This document shows positions 54,258 to 64,000 of a DNA stretch of 64,000 bases, piece by piece; the first letter of the stretch is position 1; every line of letters begins with the position of its first letter. Below the pieces are notes generated by a model that did not search any database, was not told the DNA's origin, and saw only the letters and a list, made by a program, of their open reading frames with translations. The stretch comes from Candidula unifasciata (lineage: Eukaryota; Mollusca; Gastropoda; Stylommatophora; Geomitridae), in contig CAJHNH020002479.1 of the NCBI GenBank assembly GCA_905116865.2, positions 1 to 64,000 of the forward strand. Reading direction: 5' to 3'. The translations under genes and the position numbers were made by a program.

Positions 54258-55105
54258 TCATAAGCTGTTTTTTCCTTCATACCTTTTTGGACACCTAAAG
54301 AGATGATGGTCAACAGTTTCGTAGGGGTAGTTACATAGCTGGCACTCTGGGGAGTGTTGTGGTTGTATTCTGTTTAAGTGTCCATTGAGTGGAGTATGTT
54401 GTGTTCTGAGTCTGAAGATGGTGGCCTGGTCCCTTCTTGTTAAATGGTTAATGCTGCCATTAGGATCAGGGCTAGCCATGTGTCTATAAACCTCTCTTCC
54501 AGTATCTCCCATGGCCCATCTGTTCAGCCAAGTCTCTTTGTTTATAGCTTTTATAAGTGTTTTTGCTGTCTGTAGGGTTGTCGCAGTAGGTGGTTGTTCT
54601 TGTGATGCTCCTTTCTTTGCCAGTCTGTCAGCTCTGTCATTACCTAGTGTGCCGGAGTGGCCTGGAATCCACTGCATCACTATTCTGATGTTGTATGAGG
54701 TAATAAGCTGATCAGCATCCAGGATTATCTTGGCTATGTCAGTTCTGCCCACCCTCCTTCCGAGCTTGAAGAGCAGACATTGAATCGGTGAAGATGACAA
54801 TATTTTGGACCTTCGAAGGATAAACATCCATTACAGTCTTTAGGTGGTATACTGCTGTTTCCAGTGCGATTATTTCAGCTTTATAATTTGAGCAGAATTC
54901 TCCGCATGCATCAAATATCTCTTCAATTGATCCATTAGGGTAACCTAGGTAGATTACATAACCTGCTTTAATGGTGGATGTGAATGCAGATCCATCAGTA
55001 TAAACATGTATTCGTTCTTCGGGGTAAGAATGAATGGTCTTTAGTGATGAGTACATAAGGGTGATTGGATCGGACTGTTTAGTTTCTTCATCTACCAAAT
55101 TTAAC
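54258..55105 (-). pseudogene. Jockey/I-type LINE RNase H and terminal zinc finger
   Basis: A well-preserved RNase H in two frames: RIHVYTDGSAFTSTIKAGYV (55015-54955), CSNYKAEIIALETAVYHLK (E motif), VQNIVIFTDSMSALQARKEG (54800-54745), a frameshift, then MQWIPGHSGTLGNDRADRLA (54675-54620). A C-terminal CQLCNYPYETVDHHLFRC (54350-54297) is a C-x2-C...H-x4-C zinc finger, typical of the ORF2 end in Jockey/I LINEs. All four acidic/His motifs are present. Only one frameshift was seen in about 0.8 kb. Confidence 0.9.
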
Positions 55106-55329
55106 CTGACTTCTGGAGCTTTAAAGCGAGCATGTGGTGATAAGTTTCTTTCAACCTTCTGAGTGCCCTGACTTCTTTCTGGGAGGTCGTATCTGTGCTG
55201 TACCTCATGTACACAGTGTAACCGATTTGTGCTTTATTAATTTTTTTGTATTCCTAACTTTCTATAATGTGTCTATTAGGATGGTTACGATTCTTTCTAA
55301 TACATCTTTCAAAAATTTGATTTGTTTTG
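55106..55329. other. degraded LINE sequence
   Basis: Between the RNase H and the RT fragment on the same strand. No motif is legible. Confidence 0.35.
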
Positions 55330-55540
55330 CGCAAGTCATTGATAAAGATTAGAAACAGTGTTCAGTTCAATGATGAACCTTGTGGCAAGCCCACCTCCAA
55401 GACTTCTTTAGATGAGATTGCATTTTTTTAATCTTAGTCTGGATTGTTCTTTCTATCAGAAAATTTTTAACCCAGTTATACAACCTGCCATGTACTCCTA
55501 TGGCTGCTGTTTATAAATCTAAAAATAAAATATTAGGGGC
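55330..55540 (-). pseudogene. LINE reverse transcriptase fragment
   Basis: The minus strand reads VLEVGLPQGSSLN-stop-TLFLIFINDL, the RT motif B region (GLPQGS-x-L...LFLIFINDL) of Jockey/I/CR1-group LINEs, with one stop. Probably part of the same element as the RNase H at 54258-55105, with the palm degraded. Confidence 0.7.
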
Positions 55541-55690
55541 TCTGATTGCCAGATATCCCACGACTCACTTCCGTATGTGGCTCTCAAATGTGGATTTTGA
55601 TTTCTTTACTTGTGCTTTGCCATATAGATTTGATGTTGCTTGAAACTAGGGCAGATTTACAATAGAGGTTTGCATACTGTGTTGTTTCTT
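55541..55690 (-). pseudogene. LINE scrap
   Basis: The minus strand has LYCKSALVSSNIKSIWQSTS then KEIKIHI, resembling the region around the YGxExW segment of AP-endonuclease LINE ORF2. Weak. Confidence 0.3.
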
Positions 55691-55759
55691 TGTGAAACAA
55701 TGTTCCATTGAATGTGTAACGTACATCACCCTGCACATTTATCCACAGATGTGCTTTAG

Positions 55760-56340
55760 TTTATGCTTCAAACTGATAACAATCTTTAGTATGACTATAG
55801 AGGTCATGGCTGTGACTAAAGCAGTAACATGGCTAGAGACACAGACTTTCACTGGGGCATGTTTTCTCAGTGACTCGAAGAGTATGCTCAAGAAGCTAGA
55901 GAAGGGCTGGGTCCGAAGGCAGTGGGTGGTGGCTCTACAGAATTCACGGCTGACAAGGATTAGTTTCATTTCCTTGCCAGGACATGTGGGTGTACAAGGA
56001 AATGAGCAAGCGGAAACGCTTGCAAGTGAGGCTACTGTGAAAGCCTGACAAGCCATGGACCAGGCTGATATACTGAATGCTCTAAGAGAGTTAAGACGTT
56101 TGATTGAACCAACTGAGAACTGGGAATCCTCAACCATGGTCAGACTGCAGGAACAACATGTGAAACGAGGTGTGGCCAAACAATAACACTACACGGGTAG
56201 TCAAAGACAAATAATAAACTAACACAGAACTGGTTTTGTTAGCCGCTACACGCTGCGAGATTTACTTAGGAGGGGATCCGAACAATTATGAACTGATTGG
56301 TTCGACGTGCAATGAAGATAATATGTCGACTAACTAGCTA
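55760..56340 (+). pseudogene. LINE RNase H domain, second copy, opposite strand
   Basis: The plus frame has TIEVMAVTKAVTWLETQTFT (E motif), ACFLSDSKSMLKKLEKGW (DS motif) and ISLPGHVGVQGNEQAETLAS (PGH...GNE-x-A motif, with E in place of the expected D in AD). The downstream tail has YTLRDLLRRGS. The first TDGS motif is missing and stops occur after 56048. It diverges from the minus-strand RNase H at 54258-55105, so two LINE relics lie back to back. Confidence 0.75.
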
Positions 56341-56871
56341 ACTAACTAACTAACAATACTTTATGAATTCATGTGTGCTATTCTAAAATCAGTTCTAAAG
56401 AAGGTCTAGCTTTTATAAACTGCTGGTGCATTGTTGTGGTGTATCATACCTTATGTCCTTGTATTTGCTTGGTAACAGCAATTTCTACATAAGTAGACAA
56501 AATGGCCTGTTTCATTAATCATTGTTATCTCTGTTGTGAGTGATATCAGCATAATCTGTTATTTAAGTATTTAAGATATTACCGCATTCATACCATTTGT
56601 GTACGACGTTTGATGCTATTTTGTAGAAGTATCATGTGATTATGTGCATTTAATAGCTTTTTAATTACCGACGCCGTATGTCTTCCTGTAGAAACGTGTT
56701 TTTTAATCACTCAGTCAACCTTGTTGTCGCATGTAGTGGATATACAAATTGGAAGACCACAACAGCCGAGATAAACACAGAAATACCATATACATTTTTT
56801 GATTTGAATCGTCCGCCGTTAAAACGAATCCTCTTTGGTGAATAAACACATTTAATTATGAGCCGGACTTA
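56341..56871. other. non-coding
   Basis: A short (AACT)n at 56335-56354. Nothing else recognised. Confidence 0.5.
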
Positions 56872-56975
56872 TTTTTCAAAATCGATTTTAGCTCCCAGGT
56901 CAACCCAGCCTTGAGTGGACACCGAATGCAGTCCTGAGAAGTAAAGGCGACCGACGTAATGCTGACAACGAGAAC
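56872..56975 (+). mobile_element. SINE-1 body fragment
   Basis: TAGCTCCCAGGTCAACCCAG, CCTGAGAAGTAAAGGCGACC and ACGTAATGCTGACAAC match the SINE-1 central body. Both ends are missing. Confidence 0.7.
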
Positions 56976-56984
56976 ATAAACACA

Positions 56985-57240
56985 CCATTTGTTACACCAC
57001 ACTTGTATAATACCAAACCCACATACACACCACACCTTCATACACACCACACTTGCATAATACCAAACCCACATACACACCACACCTTCATACACATCAC
57101 ACCTTCATGCACACCACACCTTCATACACACCACACTTGTATAATAACAAACCCACATACACACCACACTTGTATAATACCAAACCCACATACACACCAC
57201 ACTTGTATAATACCAAACCCACATACACACCACACCTTCC
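56985..57240. repeat. 33-bp CA-rich minisatellite
   Basis: CTTGTATAATACCAAACCCA followed by CATACACACCACA repeats. Starts at 57136, 57169 and 57202 are 33 bp apart; the earlier part is mixed with CTTCATACACACCACAC units. Confidence 0.85.
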
Positions 57241-58754
57241 AAAGCTGTCTCTGCAGTAGCGTGTTAACTGGGTCTGTATTTGTAAATGCTGCATGTACAC
57301 AGAAAGCCCAACATGTACACCATGTAGCATGTCTATAAATATACCTACACACACACACAGTGTACGGATAACTGCTCACTCTCTTACAAATTCTTGACTG
57401 TGCACTTGCGTATGCCCGATAGTTCACCAGGTACTTACTTTATGATTAACTCATTCAGTGCTAAGCAAAACTCGCCCTGCGTTTGTTGAACTCTCGCACA
57501 ATTGTATACTGTTCCTAACCTTCTGCGCCCCCTCTACTCCTCTTTTCCCATCCAGTGTCATTACGGTGACTTACTCTGCCTTAGCTATTGCTATATATCC
57601 TTTTTCCTCATGGTTTCATTATTTTGTATGCTTCAGACTGAAGCATTTAGGACATAAGGCGATTAAGTAGCATCCAGTCTAGGATATGACACGTTAAAAA
57701 CGGTTTGCCAGGCCATAAATTGTACATTTCGATGCTTATAACTTCATTGCTAAAATCTGCAAACTATAAATATTGCTTTGAGACTTTCATTATTGTATGT
57801 AAAATTGTTTATATATATTAACTCCGGTACAACCAATTAACTTATGCACATGGTAATTGAGTAGACATTTTCGTATTTGATAGAGATTAGACAGCTCAAC
57901 ATTTAGGCTACTAGACGGAAAAACATCGAAAGGTCGTTCTGTAGCTGGGTAGACGGATGGATGGATGACTGGATTATTGAATCGATTAACCGATGTAACC
58001 ATGAAAAGACAGATTGTTGGACATACACATTCTGAGTTCACTATCAGAAGAGTTATAAGACATCAGTGATCTAGGGATAAAAAGAAGAAAAGCTATAGAT
58101 ATTATATGAATGAGTCAAACGAGTGTGGGTGATTACTGAAAGAGACATGATAATGCTATCCAATCCAAACGTCTCCATTTTCTCTGTAAATTGAGCCCAT
58201 CTTACAAATCCCACAAGAGCTTGCAAATGGTGGTCCTTCAATTTCCGGTTGCCCATAACGCGGATCTTGGAGACAGGGAATCATCAAATGATTTTTGAAA
58301 GCCAAACTGGACAGCTTTTAATGGGGTTGGGGGGGGGGGGCGGCAGGAAAGTGGATAGTGAGGTGAGAAAGGGAGGGGGGGGGGAGGGGATAAATTGTGC
58401 AACACTGCTATCAAATGTTTCAGGTCTAAGCATGTTTAGAGAACACATTTTTGCTTTCTACTTCTAATGCATGTCATTTATATCCCCTGTACATCCGTCC
58501 GGTTTCTTCTAGATTATCTTCAATAAAGTATGTAATAATGGCGTTCTTATAATTTGATGTTTTCCGTCTGTGTTACTGCTCATTTCTGTGTCTGTATGCG
58601 CGTGTGTGTGTGCGTGCGTGTGTATGTTGTTTGGTTCCTTGGTACATTTGGAAGGTAAAGTATCCACTGCATATTGTGGCTGACAGAAAGGCTCCAGAAA
58701 GGCTGATGTCACACAGATAACACGCATTGCGTCAGTGCAATAGCATAGTTGCAC
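57241..58754. other. non-coding, about 1.5 kb
   Basis: G-runs at 58326-58342 and 58373-58387, and a TG tract near 58598-58622. No gene recognised. Confidence 0.5.
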
Positions 58755-59375
58755 ATTACATGTACACTAGAACTACAGCTAGAGGAATATCAGAAATACA
58801 GATGCATGTATTCAAGAACTGCAGCTTGAGGAATATCGAAACTACAGATGCGTGTATACCAGAACTACAGATGAAGGAATATCAGAACTACAGATACGTA
58901 AATACTAGAAGTACAGCTAGAGAAATATTGGAACTACATATGCGTGTATACTAGAACTACAGCTAGAGGAATATCGGAACTACAAATGCTTGTATACTAG
59001 AACTACAGCTAGAGGAATATCAGAACTACAGATGTGTGAATACAGAAACTACAGCTAGAGGAATATCGGAACTACAAATGCGTGTATACTAGAACTACAG
59101 CTAGAGGAATATCAGAACTACAGATGCGTGTATACCAGAACTACACCTACAGGAACATCAGGAACTACAAATGCGTGTATACCAGAACTACAGCAAGATG
59201 ACTATTAGAACTACAAATGCGTGCAAACTGGAACTACAACTAGAGGAAAATGAGAACTACACATGCGTGTTTACTAAAAATAAAGAAAGAGGAATTTCGG
59301 AATTACAGATGCGTGTATACCAGAAATACAGATAGAGGAATATCGGAGCTACAGATGCGAATAAATTAGAACTAA
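58755..59375. repeat. 46-bp minisatellite, about 13 units
   Basis: Unit built of GAACTACAGCTAGAGGAATA, T and CAGAACTACAGATGCGTGTA plus TACTA. AGCTAGAGG starts at 58777, 58961, 59007, 59053 and 59099, all on a 46-bp register. It decays toward both ends. Confidence 0.9.
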
Positions 59376-60522
59376 AGATGTGGGGCTACCAGTGGTTGTA
59401 GGTATACAAGAAATAGAGATCCCCGTGTCGGTTTCGGGGTCTTGTTTTAGGGAGGCGGGAATAATAGAGCTACCTTCTTCACAAGCATGTCGCTAAAGTA
59501 GACTAATTAGGGTTGATTTATTCTTTCGCATGTGAGACTAGGAATCAACAGTCTGTGTACAGGTAAGCTAGATCTGTCAAATAGATGTTCTCCATAATTC
59601 AAGTCTAGAAGCGGACGAACAGCTAGAACTTTCCGCCAGAGTTTACAGCTGCTAGAACTACATATATGCTAACACATAGACTAAGAGCAATGAATTTGGA
59701 AATTGAGAATTATTTACAAGTGTTTGCACAGGGAACCAGTATGTTTTTGGCTGAAGCATTATCCGCATACAAAAATACACAAGGCTAAATGTTAATCACC
59801 AGATAATCAGACAACCAATCAAATTGATTATATATGTATAAATACACATTTTGCAACACCCCTGTATGATGACAGAGCTTTAAGAGGGGCTGATGTATTT
59901 ACTGACCATTGATTGTTGGTAAGTAAAATAAAACTGAAACTTGAAGTCATAAAACAACTTACAGCTGTAGAAGCAAGTACAATGTATTTTACCTCTAGGA
60001 TCTCTTAATCATTGAGTAGGAGGGTGCTCTAGAGCCTTCCTATCCCCCTACCCCCCCCCCCCGTTTGTTCTGAGTACTCAAAGTGCGTGAGAACCAAGGT
60101 TCTAAGGCCAAAGTACCCGGGGCATTAATTCATGGAAAATTGTCTTTGTCAACGAAGATAGGCATATGACACTAAAGAAGCACATCTCCTTCTCGACGCT
60201 GACAGGCCGTACAGGCTGTTCGTCCGCTTTTGTACTTTGGTCTTTCTTCAGTTCTGCAAGCAGGCATATCTATTTTATATTCTTGATTATTTGTATGCAG
60301 ACTGTTTGTTCCTAGTCTCTCAATCTGATGTATTCCGGCTTCTTAAGAAGCAATCAAAATTATTTATCTCTCAAGACATGTTTGTTAGAGGGCAGTAGGT
60401 CTATTTCACATACGTCCCCACCATCCACACACACCCCACACCCTCCCCACACCCCACCCCTCCCCCTTCACAGTCCTACTTACCGAGTTAGCAAATAAAA
60501 GAAGCACATGGATGTGTCCCCG
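59376..60522. other. non-coding, about 1.1 kb
   Basis: A C-run near 60047-60062. No supported gene. Confidence 0.5.
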
Positions 60523-60712
60523 AAACGAACGAACGAACTTTATTTTCAAAGGGTTACAAATTAGGCACAGGCCTGTCTTACATTCGGTCCTTCCAAACTT
60601 CCATCTTTCACACAGCAGTTGTATTTCATCAATGAAGCATGTTATATTCATGTAATGATATGCATATTATGGATACGAAGTCAAAAACAAAAGCATGGGT
60701 GGTAAAATATGT
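60523..60712 (-). mobile_element. composite repeat REP-T copy 3
   Basis: (CGAA)n, CTTTATTTTCAAAGGGTTAC, TTAGGCAC, CTTCCATCTTTCACACAGCA, GAAGCATGTTATATTCATGT, AAAACAAAAGCATGG, then CGCTCACGCGCGAACACACA. Matches copy 1 (reverse complement) over its whole length and copy 2 over its first half. Confidence 0.8.
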
Positions 60713-60950
60713 GCGCACGCTCACGCGCGAACACACACACCCACATACACACACAAGCCCAATCACTCACTTACACACAAACACATAGGCACCCAGTACA
60801 CACATACATCCACATACACACGAACATGCACACACATACATACATACTTACATGTATACATACACACATACATACATACGTACGTACATACATACATACA
60901 AACTCACATACATACAAACTCACATACATACAAAAATACATACATACATC
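60713..60950. repeat. CA-rich degenerate tract
   Basis: ACACAC/ACATAC-rich, next to REP-T copy 3 on the same side as in the other two copies. Confidence 0.85.
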
Positions 60951-61206
60951 TACGCTGCTCTGTTAAAAAAAAAAAAACCATAAAAAGTATAACAAAATTA
61001 CCATTCGGTAGCTAAAGGGATATAACCGAGTATATTCCATTATGTCGGATAGTGCGGCAACGATGATGGCGCTGAATAACGACACGCATCAAGGATAACG
61101 TATCGCCGAGGGCATCTCTATACAGCAGTTTACCTCAATGGTCACTACCGCTTCCGATGTCACTGGGGCGGTCCTCAGATAGGCAAGGCGTCAACAAGGA
61201 AAACCT

Positions 61207-61425
61207 TCAAAAAGGAGAACCGTCAGAAAGGAGAACCGTAAGAAAGGAGTACCGTCAGAAAGGAAAACCGTCAGAAAGGAGAACTGTCAGAAAGGAAAAC
61301 CGTCAAATAGAAGAACCGTCAGAAAGGAGAACTGTCAGAAAGGAGAACTGTCAGAAAAGAGAACCGTCAGAAAGGAAAACCGTCAGAAAGAAGAACCGTC
61401 AGAAAGGAGAACCGTTAAAAAGGAG
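61207..61425. repeat. 16-bp minisatellite, about 13 units
   Basis: Unit AACCGTCAGAAAGGAG with few changes. It produces a repeating 16-residue peptide in one frame (RRTVRKE...), which is a repeat artefact. Confidence 0.9.
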
Positions 61426-61499
61426 GACTGAAAGAAGAGGTGGTGAATAGTGTAAATGAAACTAAACCCAAACCTGCGCCTGAAAATTATGAATGGAGC

Positions 61500-63462
61500 A
61501 GCAGCTGGCGCTAGAATTAGGTCCGCTTATAGGACTGACAGTACAGTTTGCTCTGTACATGTGGGAAAAGCTTCACGGGGTTGCATGGTCTGAGAACGCA
61601 TGCCGGAAGAATGAAATGCGAGGGTGCTCCACGCAGTAAACGCCGTCGCAAAACTACTACTCCTGTGGTAGTTTCTGAGTCGTCAGGGTACGACGGGCAG
61701 GGTGAACCCCACTCGCCCAGAGAGGCCCATGACGTCGACTGCGGAGGAGCACCTTTGATGATTTCTGAAGAAGTGCGTTCCAGAATCAGGTTTCCACCTG
61801 CAAGCGAGAAGGTGGTGTGGTGTAAGTTGGAGGCTACATTATGTGAGGTACTGAAACAAACTCTAAACAAGAAGTCGCTAGGCGACAAGCTTACAAAATT
61901 TGGTGATGTAATATATGAACACTGCTCCCGCGAGTTTGGGACAGTAGTAAAGGCACAGCCGGGTGCCAAGCAGAATACTAGCAGGAGGCAGAGGGACATT
62001 CTGAAGTGTCGGGCAGACAAGAATGCCCTCAGAAAACGGTTCAAAGCCGCTACAGGCAGCGAACGGGAGGGGCTGTATGAAGTTTGGTTGCATTTAAAGA
62101 ACAAACACAGTGCCCTCTGTCGCGCCGAGCGTTTCTGTAACAACAGACGTAGAACCAAAAGGGAGCGAGAGAAAATCTTTAGGGACCCGTATCAGTTTGC
62201 CCGAGATCTATTCGAGCAACCGAAGTCTGGGACTCTGGTTGTCAGTCAGGAAGAACTAGAGCTACATTTACGCAAGATGTACGCTGACAAAAAGAGGAGA
62301 GAGCCTCTCGATGACAATCCAGAGATCCTTAGCGGCCTTAAACAGCCTTCGGTGCCGAAGGTACCATTTAAAATGGTACCTCCCCTTTGGTCTGAGGTTG
62401 AGGAAGTTGTGAAAAAAGCCAGCGGCAAGTCTGCCCCAGGTCCGAACGGTGTCTCGTACGTTCTTTACAAGCGTTGCCCGAAAATCCTAAAAATGTTTCA
62501 CGTCTTGTTGAGACAAGCGTGGATCCGCAACCACATATGTCCAGAGTGGTCAAAGGCAAATGGGGTCTACATTCCCAAAGAGCAGGACTCGAGGAGTCTT
62601 TCCCAATTCAGGCCCATCTCGCTGTTGAATGTCGAGGGTAAGATATTCTTCTCAGTCATGGCTCGCCGGCTCACACAGTATCTGATGACTAACAAGTACA
62701 TTACATAGATACGAGTGTTCAGAAGGGTGGTATTCCAGGCGTTCCTGGGTGCCTTGAACACGCGACCATGATTTGGGAGGCTATCCAGAGAGCCAAGCAT
62801 GAGAGAACTCAATTGCACGTTATATGGTTGGACTTAGCCAACGCCTACGGGGCAGTCCCTCATAGGCTACTGTGGCGAGCCCTTCGCATGTTTCACGTAC
62901 CGGCACAGATCAATCAAATGGTCGAGCAATATTTCTCCAAGTTCGCTTTGCGCTTCTCTACCTCGACGTTTACCACGAGGTGGACTGAGTTGCAGATTGG
63001 GATAGCTATGGGGTGTACGATCTCACCTATACTGTTTGTCATGGCAATGCAGATCATGTTAGACAAGGTGGCCGGCTACGGACATGGCCTTCAAATAGGG
63101 GATCACTGGATGCCGCCACTACGTGCATTTATGGATGACACGACTATTATAACGGGCAGTGCCCGCACGATCCTGAAAAGTTTGGACGCGGTGGTCCAAT
63201 GGAGCGGTATGCAATTCAAACCGCAGAAGTCGAGGAGTCTGTCAATCCATAAGGGCTAGGTGTCGGCAATCAGTTTTACGGTGGCAAGGAACAAGATCCC
63301 TACGGTTCTGGAGGAACCGGTGAAGAGCCTCGGTCGCGTTTACGATTCGAAGTTATCTGATAAAGCGGAGGTCCGGCGAATACACGAGTCACTGGCTACA
63401 GGCCTGCTCGCGATCGAGCGATGCAGGCTGGTCTGAAAATTCAAGGTATGGTGTCTCCAATT
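61500..63462 (+). pseudogene. R2-superfamily LINE copy C: zinc finger and reverse transcriptase
   Basis: Open from 61537 to 62708, then a one-frame shift, then open to 63257. The N terminus is CTCGKSFTGLHGLRTHAGRM-KC, a C..C..H..C zinc finger. A basic region and FRDPYQFARDLFEQPKSGTL follow, then the RT: KSAPGPNGVSYVLYKRCPKI, SQFRPISLLNVEGKIFFSVM, VIWLDLANAYGAVPHRLLWR (motif A), GIAMGCTISPILFVMAMQIM (motif B), and MPPLRAFMDDTTI with the catalytic FMDD at 63128-63139. KPQKSRSLSIHKG and the thumb follow. No upstream in-frame ATG was seen (stop at 61536). Two late stops (63257, 63436). It is cut at 63462 by another LINE's tail. One-ORF LINEs of the R2 superfamily carry these zinc fingers before RT; the endonuclease half is seen in copies A and B. 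Confidence 0.85.
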
Positions 63463-64000
63463 CATGTCTTGTCTTGTCTTGTCCACAATTGCCTCACAGC
63501 GTAGTGGGAAGTCGCAGTTTTCTATCCTGGGCCAGGTGTGTTGCATGTGCCGTTGTTAGTCCGTGTTGCCTCAGGATCTCTGATATATTGTCTATCCATC
63601 GTACTCTCGGTCTGCCTCTTGCTCTAGGGCAGTAGTGTTGTTCGTTGTTGCTCGTAGAGGCAGTTGGTCGGTTTGCATTCGCATTAAGTGGCCAAACCAC
63701 TCTATTTGTTGCTTCTTTATGTATTACAGGCATGGTGTGGTTCCTACAATTGATCTAATGTTCTCGTTTCGAACTCTGTCTCTCCTCGTGACATTGGCAG
63801 CCTTACGTAAGCATCTCATTTCGCACGTCGTGATCTTTTTCTCCTGTGCTCTTGTTAGGGACCAGGTTTGGCATTGGTAGCAGAGGGTTGGTATAAATAT
63901 GCAATTTATCAGTTGTCGTTTTAGTGTTGATTCCGAAACTCCTATGGCCACTGTCAGTCTACGAGGTGACGATGACTGCAGTGGAAGCCATGGAGAAAAA
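63463..64000 (-). pseudogene. LINE-D C-terminal region with (ACAAG)n tail, runs off window
   Basis: The minus strand from the window end has LINCIFIPTLCYQCQTWSLT, CEMRCLRKAANVTRRDRVRN, a frameshift, then VWPLNANANRP, CPRARGRPRVRWIDNISEIL and HATHLAQDRKLRLPTTL. This is the C terminus of an AP-endonuclease LINE. It ends in a (ACAAG)n tail at 63482-63463, directly against R2-like copy C, so it probably inserted there. Confidence 0.8.

Noticed and set aside
58755..59375. CRISPR-like spaced repeats
   Set aside because: There are no unique spacers. The whole 46-bp unit is repeated, in an animal genome context.
61157..61450. Repetitive 97-residue basic protein
   Set aside because: Produced by the 16-bp minisatellite. 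No start context or flanking coding sequence.

Overview
The window looks like repeat-rich, gene-poor DNA from an invertebrate animal genome. The mix of AP-endonuclease LINEs, Jockey-like LINEs with RNase H, a Ty3/gypsy element, an R2-superfamily element, several tRNA-headed SINEs and long (GATA)n, (TTC)n, (TG)n and (AT)n arrays fits a mollusc or another lophotrochozoan. That placement is inference from repeat style; no host gene allows a firm assignment. I see no operons, rRNA genes, bacterial signals or true tRNA genes.

Layout. 0-3 kb: a diverged duplicated segment with a 67-bp tandem array. 3.2-6.2 kb: a decayed minus-strand Jockey-like LINE (RT, RNase H). 6.8-9.8 kb: SINEs, LINE tails and the only convincing host coding piece, an exon (8061-8230, minus) encoding a signal peptide plus acidic propeptide between a good splice acceptor and donor. 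9.8-12.4 kb: copy A of an R2-superfamily LINE (minus). 13-14.2 kb: three tandem units of a 200-bp repeat, then LINE debris. 15.8-18.9 kb: a decayed Ty3/gypsy element (minus) whose integrase lies before the start of its RT region. 20.6-24 kb: TG-rich tract, (TTC)n and a nearly intact LINE reverse transcriptase (LINE-A). 24.5-29.8 kb: 3' fragments of the R2-like, Jockey-like and LINE-A families. 30-31.3 kb: large (CATA)n, (GATA)n and (GATG)n arrays. 31.3-34.4 kb: two GC-rich LINE ORF1 pieces pointing apart, one with an open 437-codon frame carrying three zinc knuckles and a long coiled coil, and an inverted repeat beyond it. 34.5-39.1 kb: SINEs. 39.2-43.3 kb: (GAA)n, CA-rich DNA, a Jockey-like RT fragment with poly(A), and a minus-strand endonuclease/RT LINE split by a repeat with a 13-bp target duplication. 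44-56.4 kb: LINE RT and RNase H debris, SINEs and a solo LTR. 57-61.4 kb: three minisatellites (33, 46 and 16 bp) and a composite repeat. 61.5-63.5 kb: copy C of the R2-like element (plus), almost open from its N-terminal zinc finger through the RT active site. The window ends in another minus-strand LINE tail.

How it fits together. Nearly all coding capacity is retrotransposon protein (zinc fingers, RT, RNase H, endonuclease, integrase, gag), usually 5'-truncated or frameshifted. Copies A and C of the R2-like family overlap and together show its domain order: zinc finger, RT with an FMDD active site, CCHC motif, PD-E endonuclease. Eight copies of one SINE family and three copies of a TG-rich/GTTC/TTC composite repeat show that the short repeats share sources.
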